DNA from: UBA7398 sp964567545
Lineage (GTDB): Bacteria > Actinomycetota > Actinomycetes > Nanopelagicales > Nanopelagicaceae
NCBI GenBank assembly: GCA_964567545.1
Contig: CAZMNB010000007.1
Span: forward strand, 1 to 37,385
Direction: 5' to 3'
DNA length: 37,385 bases
The position numbers and the translations under genes were made by a program. The notes beneath the pieces are model-generated. The model saw only the letters and a program-made list of their open reading frames with translations, ran no database searches and was not told the origin of the DNA. Shown here piece by piece: positions 7,034 to 14,876 of the stretch (its first letter is position 1; the number at the start of each line of letters is the position of its first letter).

Positions 7034-7954
7034 ATGAACGAAAGAATTAAAGTTAGTGAGTTTGCGCAAGCGCTTCTGGAACTCGCGAAACCAATTGACC
7101 CGTTCGATATGCCGCTACTTGATGCACATGGCGCGACTCTTGCAAGTGATGTTTATGCGGGAGAACGATTAGTGCTTCGTGAAGGTTCAAGAATTCGGTC
7201 TACCCAGATTGGTTTGGCAGCATCAATCGGGCTAGATCGCCTACCCACTAGGCCACAACCACGGGTTGTCGTTATCTCTGCTGGCGATGATTTAGTGGAA
7301 CCCGGTCAAAAATTAATCGATGTCAATGATGAGTTCGAAACGAATTCTTGGCTACTAACGACTGCAGTTAAAGAAGCTGGCGCAGTTGGTTATCGGGTTC
7401 ACATGATTCCAGAAACAGAAGCCGCCCTTAAAGATATTATCGAAGATCAATTAGTACGTGCGGATTTAATTGTAATTAGCGGCGAGAGCCAAGATGAATC
7501 TTTTGATTTAATCACTTCGGTGCTACAACAACTTGGAACTGTTACAGCAGTGACACCAAATATTGAAGCAAGCGGAAGCCATAATTATGGAGCTATCGGT
7601 CCAGATAAGACACTTGTCGTGACGCTTCCCGGTGATCCAATTTCTGCCTATATCTCTGCCGAGTTGTTTATCCGTCCAATGATTAGAAGCATGATGGGGC
7701 TTCGAGACTTGCATCGCCCAGTAATTAAAGCAAAACTTACTAATGATGTAATAAGCGAAGCCGGTGCTCATTCATTTATCAGAGCGATATTCCCAACTGA
7801 AGAAGATAAATCCCGAATTACTGCGATTGAAAACCAATCAGATTTAGTTGGACTTTCGGATGCGCATGGTTTGATCGTTATTCCGGAAGATCTAACTAAT
7901 GTAAAAGCCGGAAGTGAAGTTGATGTGCTTTTGTTAGAGCGCCGATTTAATTAA
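7034..7954 (+). CDS. Reduced MoeA/gephyrin-like protein (Glp-like), catalytic domain missing
   Basis: Aligns with MoeA over domains I, III and IV but is only 306 residues against about 400. The N-terminal part runs to ATLASDV (residues 34-40), then continues at EGSRIRSTQIGLAASIG (50-66), which matches the MoeA segment after the inserted domain II. About 100 residues, including the MDGYA loop and the TGA motif of the molybdopterin site, are absent. Other active-site motifs are altered: STGDE is SAGDD (82-86), SGGVSxG is SGESQDE (149-155), LPGNP is LPGDP (198-202). Molybdenum insertase activity is therefore unlikely. It is followed by rimJ (1-base gap) and an Rv0996-like membrane gene, the order of the Glp-GLPR division pair of Corynebacterium glutamicum, in which a MoeA-like protein binds FtsZ. 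A role as a division scaffold is inferred. Start ATG 7034 is leaderless; a longer frame to 6905 overlaps the cyclo-ligase. Confidence 0.8.
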   Translation: MNERIKVSEFAQALLELAKPIDPFDMPLLDAHGATLASDVYAGERLVLREGSRIRSTQIGLAASIGLDRLPTRPQPRVVVISAGDDLVEPGQKLIDVNDEFETNSWLLTTAVKEAGAVGYRVHMIPETEAALKDIIEDQLVRADLIVISGESQDESFDLITSVLQQLGTVTAVTPNIEASGSHNYGAIGPDKTLVVTLPGDPISAYISAELFIRPMIRSMMGLRDLHRPVIKAKLTNDVISEAGAHSFIRAIFPTEEDKSRITAIENQSDLVGLSDAHGLIVIPEDLTNVKAGSEVDVLLLERRFN

Positions 7955-7955
7955 T

Positions 7956-8528
7956 ATGTTCAGTAAATTAAAGGGGCAATGGCCAGTCACAATTGCTGAT
8001 GGGACGTTACTTTTAAGACCGCTTAGGTTTCGGGATCGCAAAACTTGGCTAGCTAGTCGTCGGTTTAATCGAGAGTGGTTACAGCCATGGGAGGCAACAT
8101 CCCCGATTAATAAAATAGATTCAGCGTTACCTTCATATTTCGAAATGGTGCTTCACCATAATCGTGAAGGTCGAGCGGAACGGGCGTTATCACTAGCAAT
8201 CTGGAATGAGGGAGAATTCATTGGCCAGATCACATTGGGCGGAATAGCTTTTGGTGCATACCGCGGCGGACACATCGGGTACTGGATCGATCAACGGTGG
8301 GCGAATAAAGGGTTAACCACGAGAGCCGTAAGAGCGCTTACTAAGTATGGATTTGATGTGATGCAATTGCATCGAATTGAGATTAATTTACGTCCCGAAA
8401 ATGGCGCATCCCAGAAAGTCGCCGAGAAAGCTGGATATAAATTAGAGGGAACTAGGCAAAGGTTTTTACATATTGATGGCGATTGGAGAGATCACATAAC
8501 TTTTGTGGCAGAGAATTCAAGAATTTAA
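7956..8528 (+). CDS. GNAT-family N-acetyltransferase, RimJ-like
   Basis: Acetyl-CoA dependent N-acetyltransferase of the RimJ/RimL type, which acetylates protein N-termini. 190 residues; the N-terminal strand TLLLRPLRFRDRKTWLASR is typical, followed by the acetyl-CoA binding region around HIGYWIDQRWANKGLTTRAVRALTKYGF (Q/R-x2-G-x-G/A loop, here RWANKG) and the C-terminal motif HRIEINLRPENGASQKVAEKAGY. It starts one base after the MoeA-like stop and its place between that gene and the membrane-protein gene is conserved in actinobacteria (Rv0995). The substrate is not known from the sequence. Confidence 0.88.
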   Translation: MFSKLKGQWPVTIADGTLLLRPLRFRDRKTWLASRRFNREWLQPWEATSPINKIDSALPSYFEMVLHHNREGRAERALSLAIWNEGEFIGQITLGGIAFGAYRGGHIGYWIDQRWANKGLTTRAVRALTKYGFDVMQLHRIEINLRPENGASQKVAEKAGYKLEGTRQRFLHIDGDWRDHITFVAENSRI

Positions 8529-8586
8529 ATTTAAAAAGGTGGGCGAAATTAGGTACGAAATACCCGATTAGTCCGCTTCCTCCGTT

Positions 8587-8592
8587 TATCTT
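8587..8592 (+). promoter_or_regulatory. Putative -10 box (TATCTT) of Rv0996-like gene
   Basis: TATCTT followed by 8 bases and ATG 8601, with no Shine-Dalgarno. This would give the membrane-protein gene its own leaderless promoter in the 72-base gap after rimJ. Confidence 0.4.
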
Positions 8593-8600
8593 TATCCATC

Positions 8601-9410
8601 ATGGGTTCCGGTTTAATATATCTAATCATCGTAGGGATGTGGATTTCATATTTCCTACCAAGATGGGTTTCGAATCACGAAGAAATATCCGGAAAATCAG
8701 TCGAGCGATTCAAAAATAGCATGGCAGCGGTAGCTCAAAGTTCTGGAGTTCCTACTGAAGTAGAGCTCGCCTTAGAAAATGAACACCACCTCCTGATGCG
8801 AAGAATAGTATTTACCTCATTATTCGCGCTCCTTTTTATTAGTGGAGCGCTTTCGTTGATGAAGTTGCTATCACCAATTGCAATCTTGCTACCAATTTCT
8901 GGATTAGTTTTATTTATTGTTCATGTACGTCGTCAGATAAGAGCATTAAACAGCGCTGCACGAACTCAAAGAATAATCGCGAATAATTCAGACAACCCTA
9001 ATTCAACCAACTATGCAGAATTAATAAGTAATTCAAAAGTTACTCTTGAACAGAGAATCGAAAATACATCTCAGTACATCATCAGCGATCAATGGACCCC
9101 GCTTGCAGATCGTGTTGAAAAAATATCTCAAGAATTATCAGGGATAACGCTGTTACCAAAAGGAAGCGCGCAAACTCGAGAAACTTGGGAACCGCAGAGC
9201 GTGCCACTTCCAACATATGTAAACGCACCAAAAGTAATAACACCAAAGCGCATTATAGATTTGACAATTCCTGGTGCTTGGAGTGAAGAACAAGAAAAAT
9301 TACGTGCTGTTCTAGATGCAATTGCGCCAACAAGAGATCAAATTTTCGATCAAGAACTTGCCAATCAAGCCGCGGATGTGTTGCGCCAGACCCGCGTAGC
9401 AAACGAATAA
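8601..9410 (+). CDS. Rv0996/GLPR-like membrane protein
   Basis: Membrane protein of 269 residues. An N-terminal TM with the family look (SGLIYLIIVGMWISYFLPRWV), a soluble stretch containing SVERFKNSMAAVAQS, then two hydrophobic segments at about 72-90 and 93-110 followed by a basic VHRRQ-like turn (HVRRQIRAL), and a 150-residue hydrophilic, disorder-prone cytoplasmic tail. This layout and the position after moeA-like/rimJ match M. tuberculosis Rv0996 and the Corynebacterium GLPR, the membrane receptor of the MoeA-like division protein Glp. The role is inferred from context; sequence identity with GLPR was not computed. It ends 2 bp before the convergent PMT gene. Confidence 0.7.
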   Translation: MGSGLIYLIIVGMWISYFLPRWVSNHEEISGKSVERFKNSMAAVAQSSGVPTEVELALENEHHLLMRRIVFTSLFALLFISGALSLMKLLSPIAILLPISGLVLFIVHVRRQIRALNSAARTQRIIANNSDNPNSTNYAELISNSKVTLEQRIENTSQYIISDQWTPLADRVEKISQELSGITLLPKGSAQTRETWEPQSVPLPTYVNAPKVITPKRIIDLTIPGAWSEEQEKLRAVLDAIAPTRDQIFDQELANQAADVLRQTRVANE

Positions 9411-9412
9411 AA

Positions 9413-10699
9413 CTAGATCCAGCTGGTAAACCACATTCTGGCGTGCCAATCGTCATAGCTAGTAACCGTAGCTACAAATATCGGAAAGAAATAGAGAAAG
9501 CAAAGTGCAATCGCAATCTGGACCCCGATTAGCGCTTGCTTTCTAGCCTTAAAACTAGCCGGATCTTCTAATAACTTTGCAAAACAATAAATAATTGCTA
9601 AAACTATAAACGGTTCAAAAACAATCGCATAAAACGAAAAAACAGTTCGTTTTTGGAAGAAGAACCAAGGTAAGTAACCAGCAGCTACCCCAGCCAATAT
9701 AAATCCAGCTGATTTCTCGCGACGACTTATCAAATAACCAAAGGTAACAATTAGCGCGGCGCTACCAAGCCACCAAAGAATTGGGGTACCAAGCGCTAAA
9801 ACTTCTTGAGCACAAGATGCACTGCCACAATTTTTTGGGGATTGATAATAGAAAGATGTTGGTCTACCAAGTATCAACCAACTCCACGGATTTGCAGAAT
9901 ATGAATGGGCTTGCGTTAAACTGGTATGGAAATTTAACATTTCAAAGTGATAATGCCATAGCGAACGAATTGGCGAAGGAATAAATGAATAGAAGCCGCC
10001 ACGTTCATCTGCCCATTGTCGATCCCAGCCACGTTTTGAAATTAACCAACCACTCCATGAAAATATATAGATCAGAGCAGGAGCCATAAAAAACTGGGTA
10101 ATTCGCTGGAGAATGATTTTTATTCTACTTACATTTCGAACTTCAAAATAGATTACAATAGCTAAAAACGTTAATAAATAATAGATTCCACTCCATTTTG
10201 TTCCAATGGCGAACCCAAGTGCAATTCCGGTCCACCAATACTTCTCTGATAAAAAAGAAAAAAATGCTGCTAACACAAAGAACATTAAGTAAATATCTAG
10301 CAGCGCAGTTCTGGAGAGTACTAAGTGCAATCCATCTAACGCCATCAAGGCAGCAGCGCTAGTTGCCAAAAAGTGGGAGTTAAAAAGCTTATTTGCAATT
10401 AAATAAATTAAGGTTATAGATAGCGTTCCTAGAAGTGCACCCATAAATCGCCATCCAAATTCGTTATCCCCGAACAATTTAATCCCGAGAGAAATAATCC
10501 ACTTTCCAATCGGGGGGTGCACAATAAATTCTGGCGCAGATTTATCTATTTCAACGCCGTATTTCAAATAATCTTTCGCGCCATCTACGTAATAGACTTC
10601 ATCGAAAACATATCCCTTTGGGGTAGCTAAATTCCAGAATCGAGTGAGCGCCGCAAAAAGCGTGACTATTACCAAGGTGATTTGTTCGCGTAAGCGCAT
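9413..10699 (-). CDS. Protein O-mannosyltransferase (GT39/PMT family)
   Basis: Multi-pass membrane glycosyltransferase that moves mannose from polyprenyl-phosphate mannose to Ser/Thr of exported proteins, as for Rv1002c. The conserved acidic pair of the first loop is visible in GYVFDEVYYVDGAKDYLKYG, followed by HPPIGKWIISLGIKLFGDNEFGWR; about ten TM segments follow, and the C-terminus DWHARMWFTSWI is typical. Start: a frame opens at 10744, but that part overlaps the rsmI start; ATG 10699 (428 residues) leaves a 14-bp divergent gap and is used. The product would act with the Sec/Tat exported proteins; no glycosylation target is nearby. Confidence 0.9.
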   Translation of the reverse strand: MRLREQITLVIVTLFAALTRFWNLATPKGYVFDEVYYVDGAKDYLKYGVEIDKSAPEFIVHPPIGKWIISLGIKLFGDNEFGWRFMGALLGTLSITLIYLIANKLFNSHFLATSAAALMALDGLHLVLSRTALLDIYLMFFVLAAFFSFLSEKYWWTGIALGFAIGTKWSGIYYLLTFLAIVIYFEVRNVSRIKIILQRITQFFMAPALIYIFSWSGWLISKRGWDRQWADERGGFYSFIPSPIRSLWHYHFEMLNFHTSLTQAHSYSANPWSWLILGRPTSFYYQSPKNCGSASCAQEVLALGTPILWWLGSAALIVTFGYLISRREKSAGFILAGVAAGYLPWFFFQKRTVFSFYAIVFEPFIVLAIIYCFAKLLEDPASFKARKQALIGVQIAIALCFLYFFPIFVATVTSYDDWHARMWFTSWI

Positions 10700-10713
10700 G
10701 ACACAATTAGAGC

Positions 10714-11556
10714 ATGGCGCAACTGATTTTGGCAGCAGTCCCATTGGGAAATCCTGGAGACGCCTCTAAACGATTAGTCGAAGCCTTACTTTCAGTTCGC
10801 GTAATCGCAGCGGAAGATTCAAGAAAACTCTCGCGCTTATGTAAGGACCTTGGGATTACCCACACGGCTCGAGTTATTTCTTTTTTTGAAGGAAATGAAA
10901 GTGATCGAACCGCTGAGCTGCTTGAAATTTTACAGAGCGGAACCGATGTTCTAGTGGTTACCGATGCTGGGATGCCAAGCGTGAGTGATCCCGGTTATCG
11001 ATTAGTTCGAATTGCAATCGATAATAAAATTGGCGTAAAAGTCTTACCTGGGCCGAGTGCAGTTTTGACTGCGCTTGCAATCTCCGGCTTACCAACTGAC
11101 CGTTTTTGTTTTGAAGGGTTTGCGCCGCGTACTTCGGGCGCTCGTGATACTTGGTTTCAAAAACTTTCAGAAGAAGAGCGAACTATTGTATTTTTTGAAG
11201 CTCCGCACAGATTACATGAATCCTTGATTGCAGCAGGCGAAGCTTTTGGTAGCGACCGCGATGCTGTTATCTGTCGAGAACTTACTAAGACATATGAAGA
11301 AATTGTCCGTGGAAAACTTGACCAACTAATTGTTTGGGCGAGTGGAAAAGAAATACTTGGCGAAATTACCTTAGTTATTGCAGGGTTTAATCCGAGTAGT
11401 CGTAAATTCCTACCAGCGGAGATTATTGCAAAAGTGTTGAAAAAAGAGAGTTCGGGAGAGCTGCGAAAATCAGCAATTCAAGCGGTAGCGCAAGAATTAC
11501 ATCTGCCTAAGCGCGAAGTTTTTGACCTGATGGTGAAATTTAAAAACGAATCCTGA
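10714..11556 (+). CDS. rsmI: 16S rRNA (cytidine1402-2'-O)-methyltransferase
   Basis: SAM-dependent enzyme of the tetrapyrrole-methylase fold that 2'-O-methylates C1402 in the ribosomal P site. 280 residues. Signatures: the opening LILAAVPLGNPGDASKRLVEAL, IAAEDSRKLSRL, LVVTDAGMPSVSDPGYRLV, the SAM-site VLPGPSAVLTALAISGLPTDRFCFEGFAPR, and FFEAPHRLHESL. The C-terminal RsmI helix-turn-helix region (residues about 240-275) is present. CACAAT then 6 bases then ATG suggests a leaderless start. It heads a cluster of RNA-related genes (metG, tatD, rsmA). Confidence 0.95.
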   Translation: MAQLILAAVPLGNPGDASKRLVEALLSVRVIAAEDSRKLSRLCKDLGITHTARVISFFEGNESDRTAELLEILQSGTDVLVVTDAGMPSVSDPGYRLVRIAIDNKIGVKVLPGPSAVLTALAISGLPTDRFCFEGFAPRTSGARDTWFQKLSEEERTIVFFEAPHRLHESLIAAGEAFGSDRDAVICRELTKTYEEIVRGKLDQLIVWASGKEILGEITLVIAGFNPSSRKFLPAEIIAKVLKKESSGELRKSAIQAVAQELHLPKREVFDLMVKFKNES

Positions 11557-11557
11557 T

Positions 11558-11563
11558 TAGAAT
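11558..11563 (+). promoter_or_regulatory. Putative -10 box (TAGAAT) of metG
   Basis: TAGAAT, then 6 bases, then the ATG at 11570. The earlier in-frame ATG at 11564 directly abuts the box and could not be on a transcript started here, so the box favours 11570 as the start. Confidence 0.5.
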
Positions 11564-11569
11564 ATGCAA

Positions 11570-13144
11570 ATGTCTGCCAGTGCTGAGAAGTCATTCTATT
11601 TAACAACCCCTATTTATTATGTAAACGATGCACCGCATATCGGACATGCTTATACGACGGTTGCCGGCGATGTTTTGACCCGCTGGCATAGGCAAAAAGG
11701 TGAGAGTGTCTGGTTTCTAACCGGTACTGATGAGCATGGTCAAAAGGTTTTGCGAACTGCCGAAGCTAATAATGCAAAGCCGCAAGAATGGTGCGATCGA
11801 TTGGTAGAAGAAGCTTGGAAACCAAATTGGAAAGCGCTCCATATTGCTAATGATGATTTTATTAGAACTACAGAAGAACGCCATGAGGTAAGAGTGCAAC
11901 GATTCTTACAAGGTTTAATGGAATCTGGTTTCATTTACGAAGCGAAATATGAAGGCCCCTATTGCGTAGGGTGCGAGGAGTTTAAATTACCAGGCGATTT
12001 ACTCGAAGGAAAGTGTCCCATCCATTCTAAACCTGTGGAAATGTTAAGTGAGACCAACTGGTTCTTTAAGCTTTCAGCATTTGTAACGCCACTTTTAGAG
12101 CGATACAAAAATAACCCGGAAACTTGTGAACCTGCATCGGCGCGAAATGAAGTGATCTCTTTTCTCGAAAGTGGCGTGACTGATTTATCAATTTCTCGTT
12201 CCACTTTTGATTGGGGAATTCAAGTTCCCTGGGACAAATCACAGGTCGTTTATGTCTGGTTCGATGCGCTGCTCAATTATGCAACTGCTGTTGGGTTAGG
12301 TGACCCAGCTGATTCGGCAGGCGGAAAGCAATTTGCAAAAACCTGGCCAGCCGATGTCCATCTAGTCGGAAAAGATATTCTCCGGTTTCATGCAGTGATC
12401 TGGCCCGCAATGTTAATGGCAGCGCGTTTGCAACCCCCTAAGAAAGTTTTTGCGCATGGTTGGCTTTTAGTTGGTGGTGAAAAGATGAGCAAGAGTAAAT
12501 TAACTGGAATCGCACCAAGCGATATCACAGATCATTTTGGGGTAGATGCATTCCGTTATTACTTCTTAAGAGCAATTCCATTTGGAAGTGATGGATCCTT
12601 CTCTTGGGAGGATATGTCCGCGCGATACACCAGCGAATTAGCTAACGATTTTGGTAACTTAGCATCACGATTAGCTGCGATGGTAGAGAAATATTGCGCT
12701 GGGGTTTTACCAGGAAGAGCCAAAGAAGCATCGCTTGAGGAAGCGCTTAAAAAAGCCGTAGTTAACTCAGATAGCGCAATTACTGCGTTAGATTTTCAAA
12801 CCGGAATAAATTCCATTATGGATTTTTGCAAACGGGTAAATGGATATGTAACAGAGAAAGAGCCATGGATATTGGCTAAAGATGAATTGCGCCGTAGCGA
12901 ATTAGAAGCTGTGTTGTATAACACCGCGGAATCGCTACGAGCGCTTGCTGTATTACTACATCCAATAATGCCAATTTCCACGGAAGTGCTCTGGGTTTCA
13001 CTTGGAGCGGCAGAATCTCTCGGAAAATTATCCGAACAAAAAATTGGTGAAGTTGCGAACTGGGGTCAATTAAGACCTGGCACGATTATTTCAAAAGGTG
13101 CAATTCTCTTTCCACGATTACCAGATGTAGAAACAAATGGCTGA
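11570..13144 (+). CDS. metG: Methionyl-tRNA synthetase
   Basis: Class I aminoacyl-tRNA synthetase that charges tRNA-Met. About 524 residues. The HIGH signature is HIGH in NDAPHIGHAYTTVAGDVL and the KMSKS loop is KMSKSKLTG near residue 307. The connective peptide carries a single zinc knuckle, CVGCEE...GKCPIH. FLTGTDEHGQKV and VYVWFDALLNY are the other active-site blocks. There is no C-terminal Trbp111-like dimerisation domain, as in other short bacterial forms. An alternative ATG lies 2 codons upstream (11564). The stop overlaps the tatD start by 8 bases. Confidence 0.96.
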   Translation: MSASAEKSFYLTTPIYYVNDAPHIGHAYTTVAGDVLTRWHRQKGESVWFLTGTDEHGQKVLRTAEANNAKPQEWCDRLVEEAWKPNWKALHIANDDFIRTTEERHEVRVQRFLQGLMESGFIYEAKYEGPYCVGCEEFKLPGDLLEGKCPIHSKPVEMLSETNWFFKLSAFVTPLLERYKNNPETCEPASARNEVISFLESGVTDLSISRSTFDWGIQVPWDKSQVVYVWFDALLNYATAVGLGDPADSAGGKQFAKTWPADVHLVGKDILRFHAVIWPAMLMAARLQPPKKVFAHGWLLVGGEKMSKSKLTGIAPSDITDHFGVDAFRYYFLRAIPFGSDGSFSWEDMSARYTSELANDFGNLASRLAAMVEKYCAGVLPGRAKEASLEEALKKAVVNSDSAITALDFQTGINSIMDFCKRVNGYVTEKEPWILAKDELRRSELEAVLYNTAESLRALAVLLHPIMPISTEVLWVSLGAAESLGKLSEQKIGEVANWGQLRPGTIISKGAILFPRLPDVETNG

Positions 13145-13997
13145 CCGGCACAATCGCGATATTGATCGACCAGCAGCACCACTTCCAGAACCGCTCGGCG
13201 TGACTTGCGTAGATTCGCATGCGCATTTGGAATTAATTGATCAAGGAAAACCAGCAAATGATCCAAGTATCGGTGAAGTTCTTGCACTTGCTAAAAGCGT
13301 TGGCATAGATCGAGTTGTACAGGTGGGATATTCAGCGGAGCAATCACAATGGTCCGTCGAATGCGCTGAGTTTTGGAATGATTCTGTGTTAGCTGCAGTA
13401 GCACTACATCCGAACGAAGCCCCAGTCGTTGCAGACCTAGAAGCTGATTTAAAAATTATTGAAAATTTAGCAGGACGTGAACGCGTGCGCGCAATTGGTG
13501 AAACTGGCTTAGATTTTTTTCGCACGCCACCTGAGCTTCGCGAACTTCAAAAATATTCATTTCGCAGACATATCGATATTGCAAAACGCCATAAAAAAGC
13601 ACTTGTAATACATGATCGAGACTCACATCGCGAAGTATTAGATGTGCTAAAAGAAGAAGGCGCGCCAGAGATAGCTATTTTCCACTGCTATTCCGGTGAT
13701 GCGGAGATGGCTCGAGAATGTATCGAAAACGGCTATTACTTATCATTTGCTGGCACGGTGACTTTTAAAAACGCACCTGAACTTCGAGAATCCGCAAAAC
13801 TGGTGCCAGCAGATTTAATCTTGGTCGAAACAGATTCGCCGTTTCTAGCTCCTATGCCTAATCGAGGCGCGTTAAATACTCCGGCACAGATTCCTAACAC
13901 GATCCGAGCGCTAGCGCATGAACGTAATCAAGACCCAGATGAATTAGCTGGAATTTTGAGTGAGAATGCTGAACGAGTTTTTGGTTTATTTCGCTAA
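13137..13997 (+). CDS. tatD: TatD-family metal-dependent hydrolase/DNase
   Basis: TIM-barrel metallohydrolase, known in other bacteria as a 3'-5' exonuclease acting in DNA/RNA quality control. 286 residues. Metal ligands visible: DSHAHLEL (H-x-H), the Glu of IGETGLDFFR, the His of LVIHDRDSHREV, the His of FHCYSGDAEMA and the Asp of ETDSPFLAPMPNRG. The first ~20 residues are a charged extension before the barrel. It overlaps metG by 8 bases and the rsmA start by 1 base (TAATG), so it is inside one transcript. In many actinobacteria an rpfB gene lies between tatD and ksgA; here there is none. Confidence 0.93.
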   Translation: MADRHNRDIDRPAAPLPEPLGVTCVDSHAHLELIDQGKPANDPSIGEVLALAKSVGIDRVVQVGYSAEQSQWSVECAEFWNDSVLAAVALHPNEAPVVADLEADLKIIENLAGRERVRAIGETGLDFFRTPPELRELQKYSFRRHIDIAKRHKKALVIHDRDSHREVLDVLKEEGAPEIAIFHCYSGDAEMARECIENGYYLSFAGTVTFKNAPELRESAKLVPADLILVETDSPFLAPMPNRGALNTPAQIPNTIRALAHERNQDPDELAGILSENAERVFGLFR

Positions 13998-14848
13998 TGG
14001 CTAGAAACATCACGCTACTAGGGGCTACTGAAATTCGAGAAATTGCTAGTCGGCTTGATTTACGACCTGCAAAATCAATGGGACAAAATTTTGTAATTGA
14101 TGGAAACAGTTGTCAGAAAATTGTTCGAAGTGCTGGAGTAACTTCCGACGATTTAGTTTTAGAAATTGGTCCCGGCATAGGTTCGCTTTCGCTTGCAATT
14201 TTGCAAACTGGCGCAAAACTAGTTGCGATAGAAATTGATAACCGTTTGGCAGAAGAACTGCCACATACTTTACTTTCACATAATTGTGAAATTGATACTT
14301 TTGAAATAGTAAAAAATGATGCGCTCTCACTTAATGAACTTGAGAAATACCCTACAAAACTTGTAGCGAATTTGCCATATAACGTTTCAGTTCCCGTTTT
14401 ATTGCATATTTTGGAGAAATTTCCCACCATCACAAGCGGAGTTGTAATGGTGCAAACTGAAGTGGCCGAAAGGTTGGCTGCTAAATCGAAGAGCAAGATT
14501 TACGGAATACCAAGCGCTAAAGCAGCATGGTGGGCTGATTTATCCTTGAGTGGCACTATTTCTAGATCGGTTTTTTGGCCGGTACCAAAGGTGGATTCAA
14601 GTTTAGTTAAGTTTTATCGACATCCACCACTTGGGAGTGAAGTGGAACGACTCAATACTTTTGCAGTAATTGACCAAGCCTTTAGCCAACGTAGAAAGAT
14701 GCTCCGTTCGGTATTGGCAGATCTCTGCGGTGGCAACAGTCAAGCTGAATCAATTTTAAATTCAATTGGAGTAGACCCAACGCTCCGCGGTGAGTCGTTA
14801 ACAATCCATGATTTTTTAAAAATTGCTGCCGCTTTAGGAAAGAAATAG
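13997..14848 (+). CDS. rsmA: 16S rRNA (A1518/A1519-N6)-dimethyltransferase
   Basis: KsgA/RsmA dimethylates two adjacent adenines in helix 45 of 16S rRNA during late 30S assembly. 283 residues. Motifs: the N-terminal KSMGQNFVIDGNSCQKIV, SAM motif I LEIGPGIGSLSLAIL, the acidic ribose-binding AIEIDNRLAEEL, and motif IV NLPYNVSVPVLLHIL (catalytic NLPY). The C-terminal domain contains QRRKMLRSVL. The TAATG overlap with tatD indicates translational coupling. Confidence 0.95.
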   Translation: MARNITLLGATEIREIASRLDLRPAKSMGQNFVIDGNSCQKIVRSAGVTSDDLVLEIGPGIGSLSLAILQTGAKLVAIEIDNRLAEELPHTLLSHNCEIDTFEIVKNDALSLNELEKYPTKLVANLPYNVSVPVLLHILEKFPTITSGVVMVQTEVAERLAAKSKSKIYGIPSAKAAWWADLSLSGTISRSVFWPVPKVDSSLVKFYRHPPLGSEVERLNTFAVIDQAFSQRRKMLRSVLADLCGGNSQAESILNSIGVDPTLRGESLTIHDFLKIAAALGKK

Positions 14849-14862
14849 CCCGCGTTTACCAA

Positions 14863-14868
14863 TAGGCT
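14863..14868 (+). promoter_or_regulatory. Putative -10 box (TAGGCT) of ispE
   Basis: TAGGCT, 8 bases, then ATG 14877; no Shine-Dalgarno in between. Identical hexamer to that of the cyclo-ligase gene. Confidence 0.45.
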
Positions 14869-14876
14869 TTAGCGAT

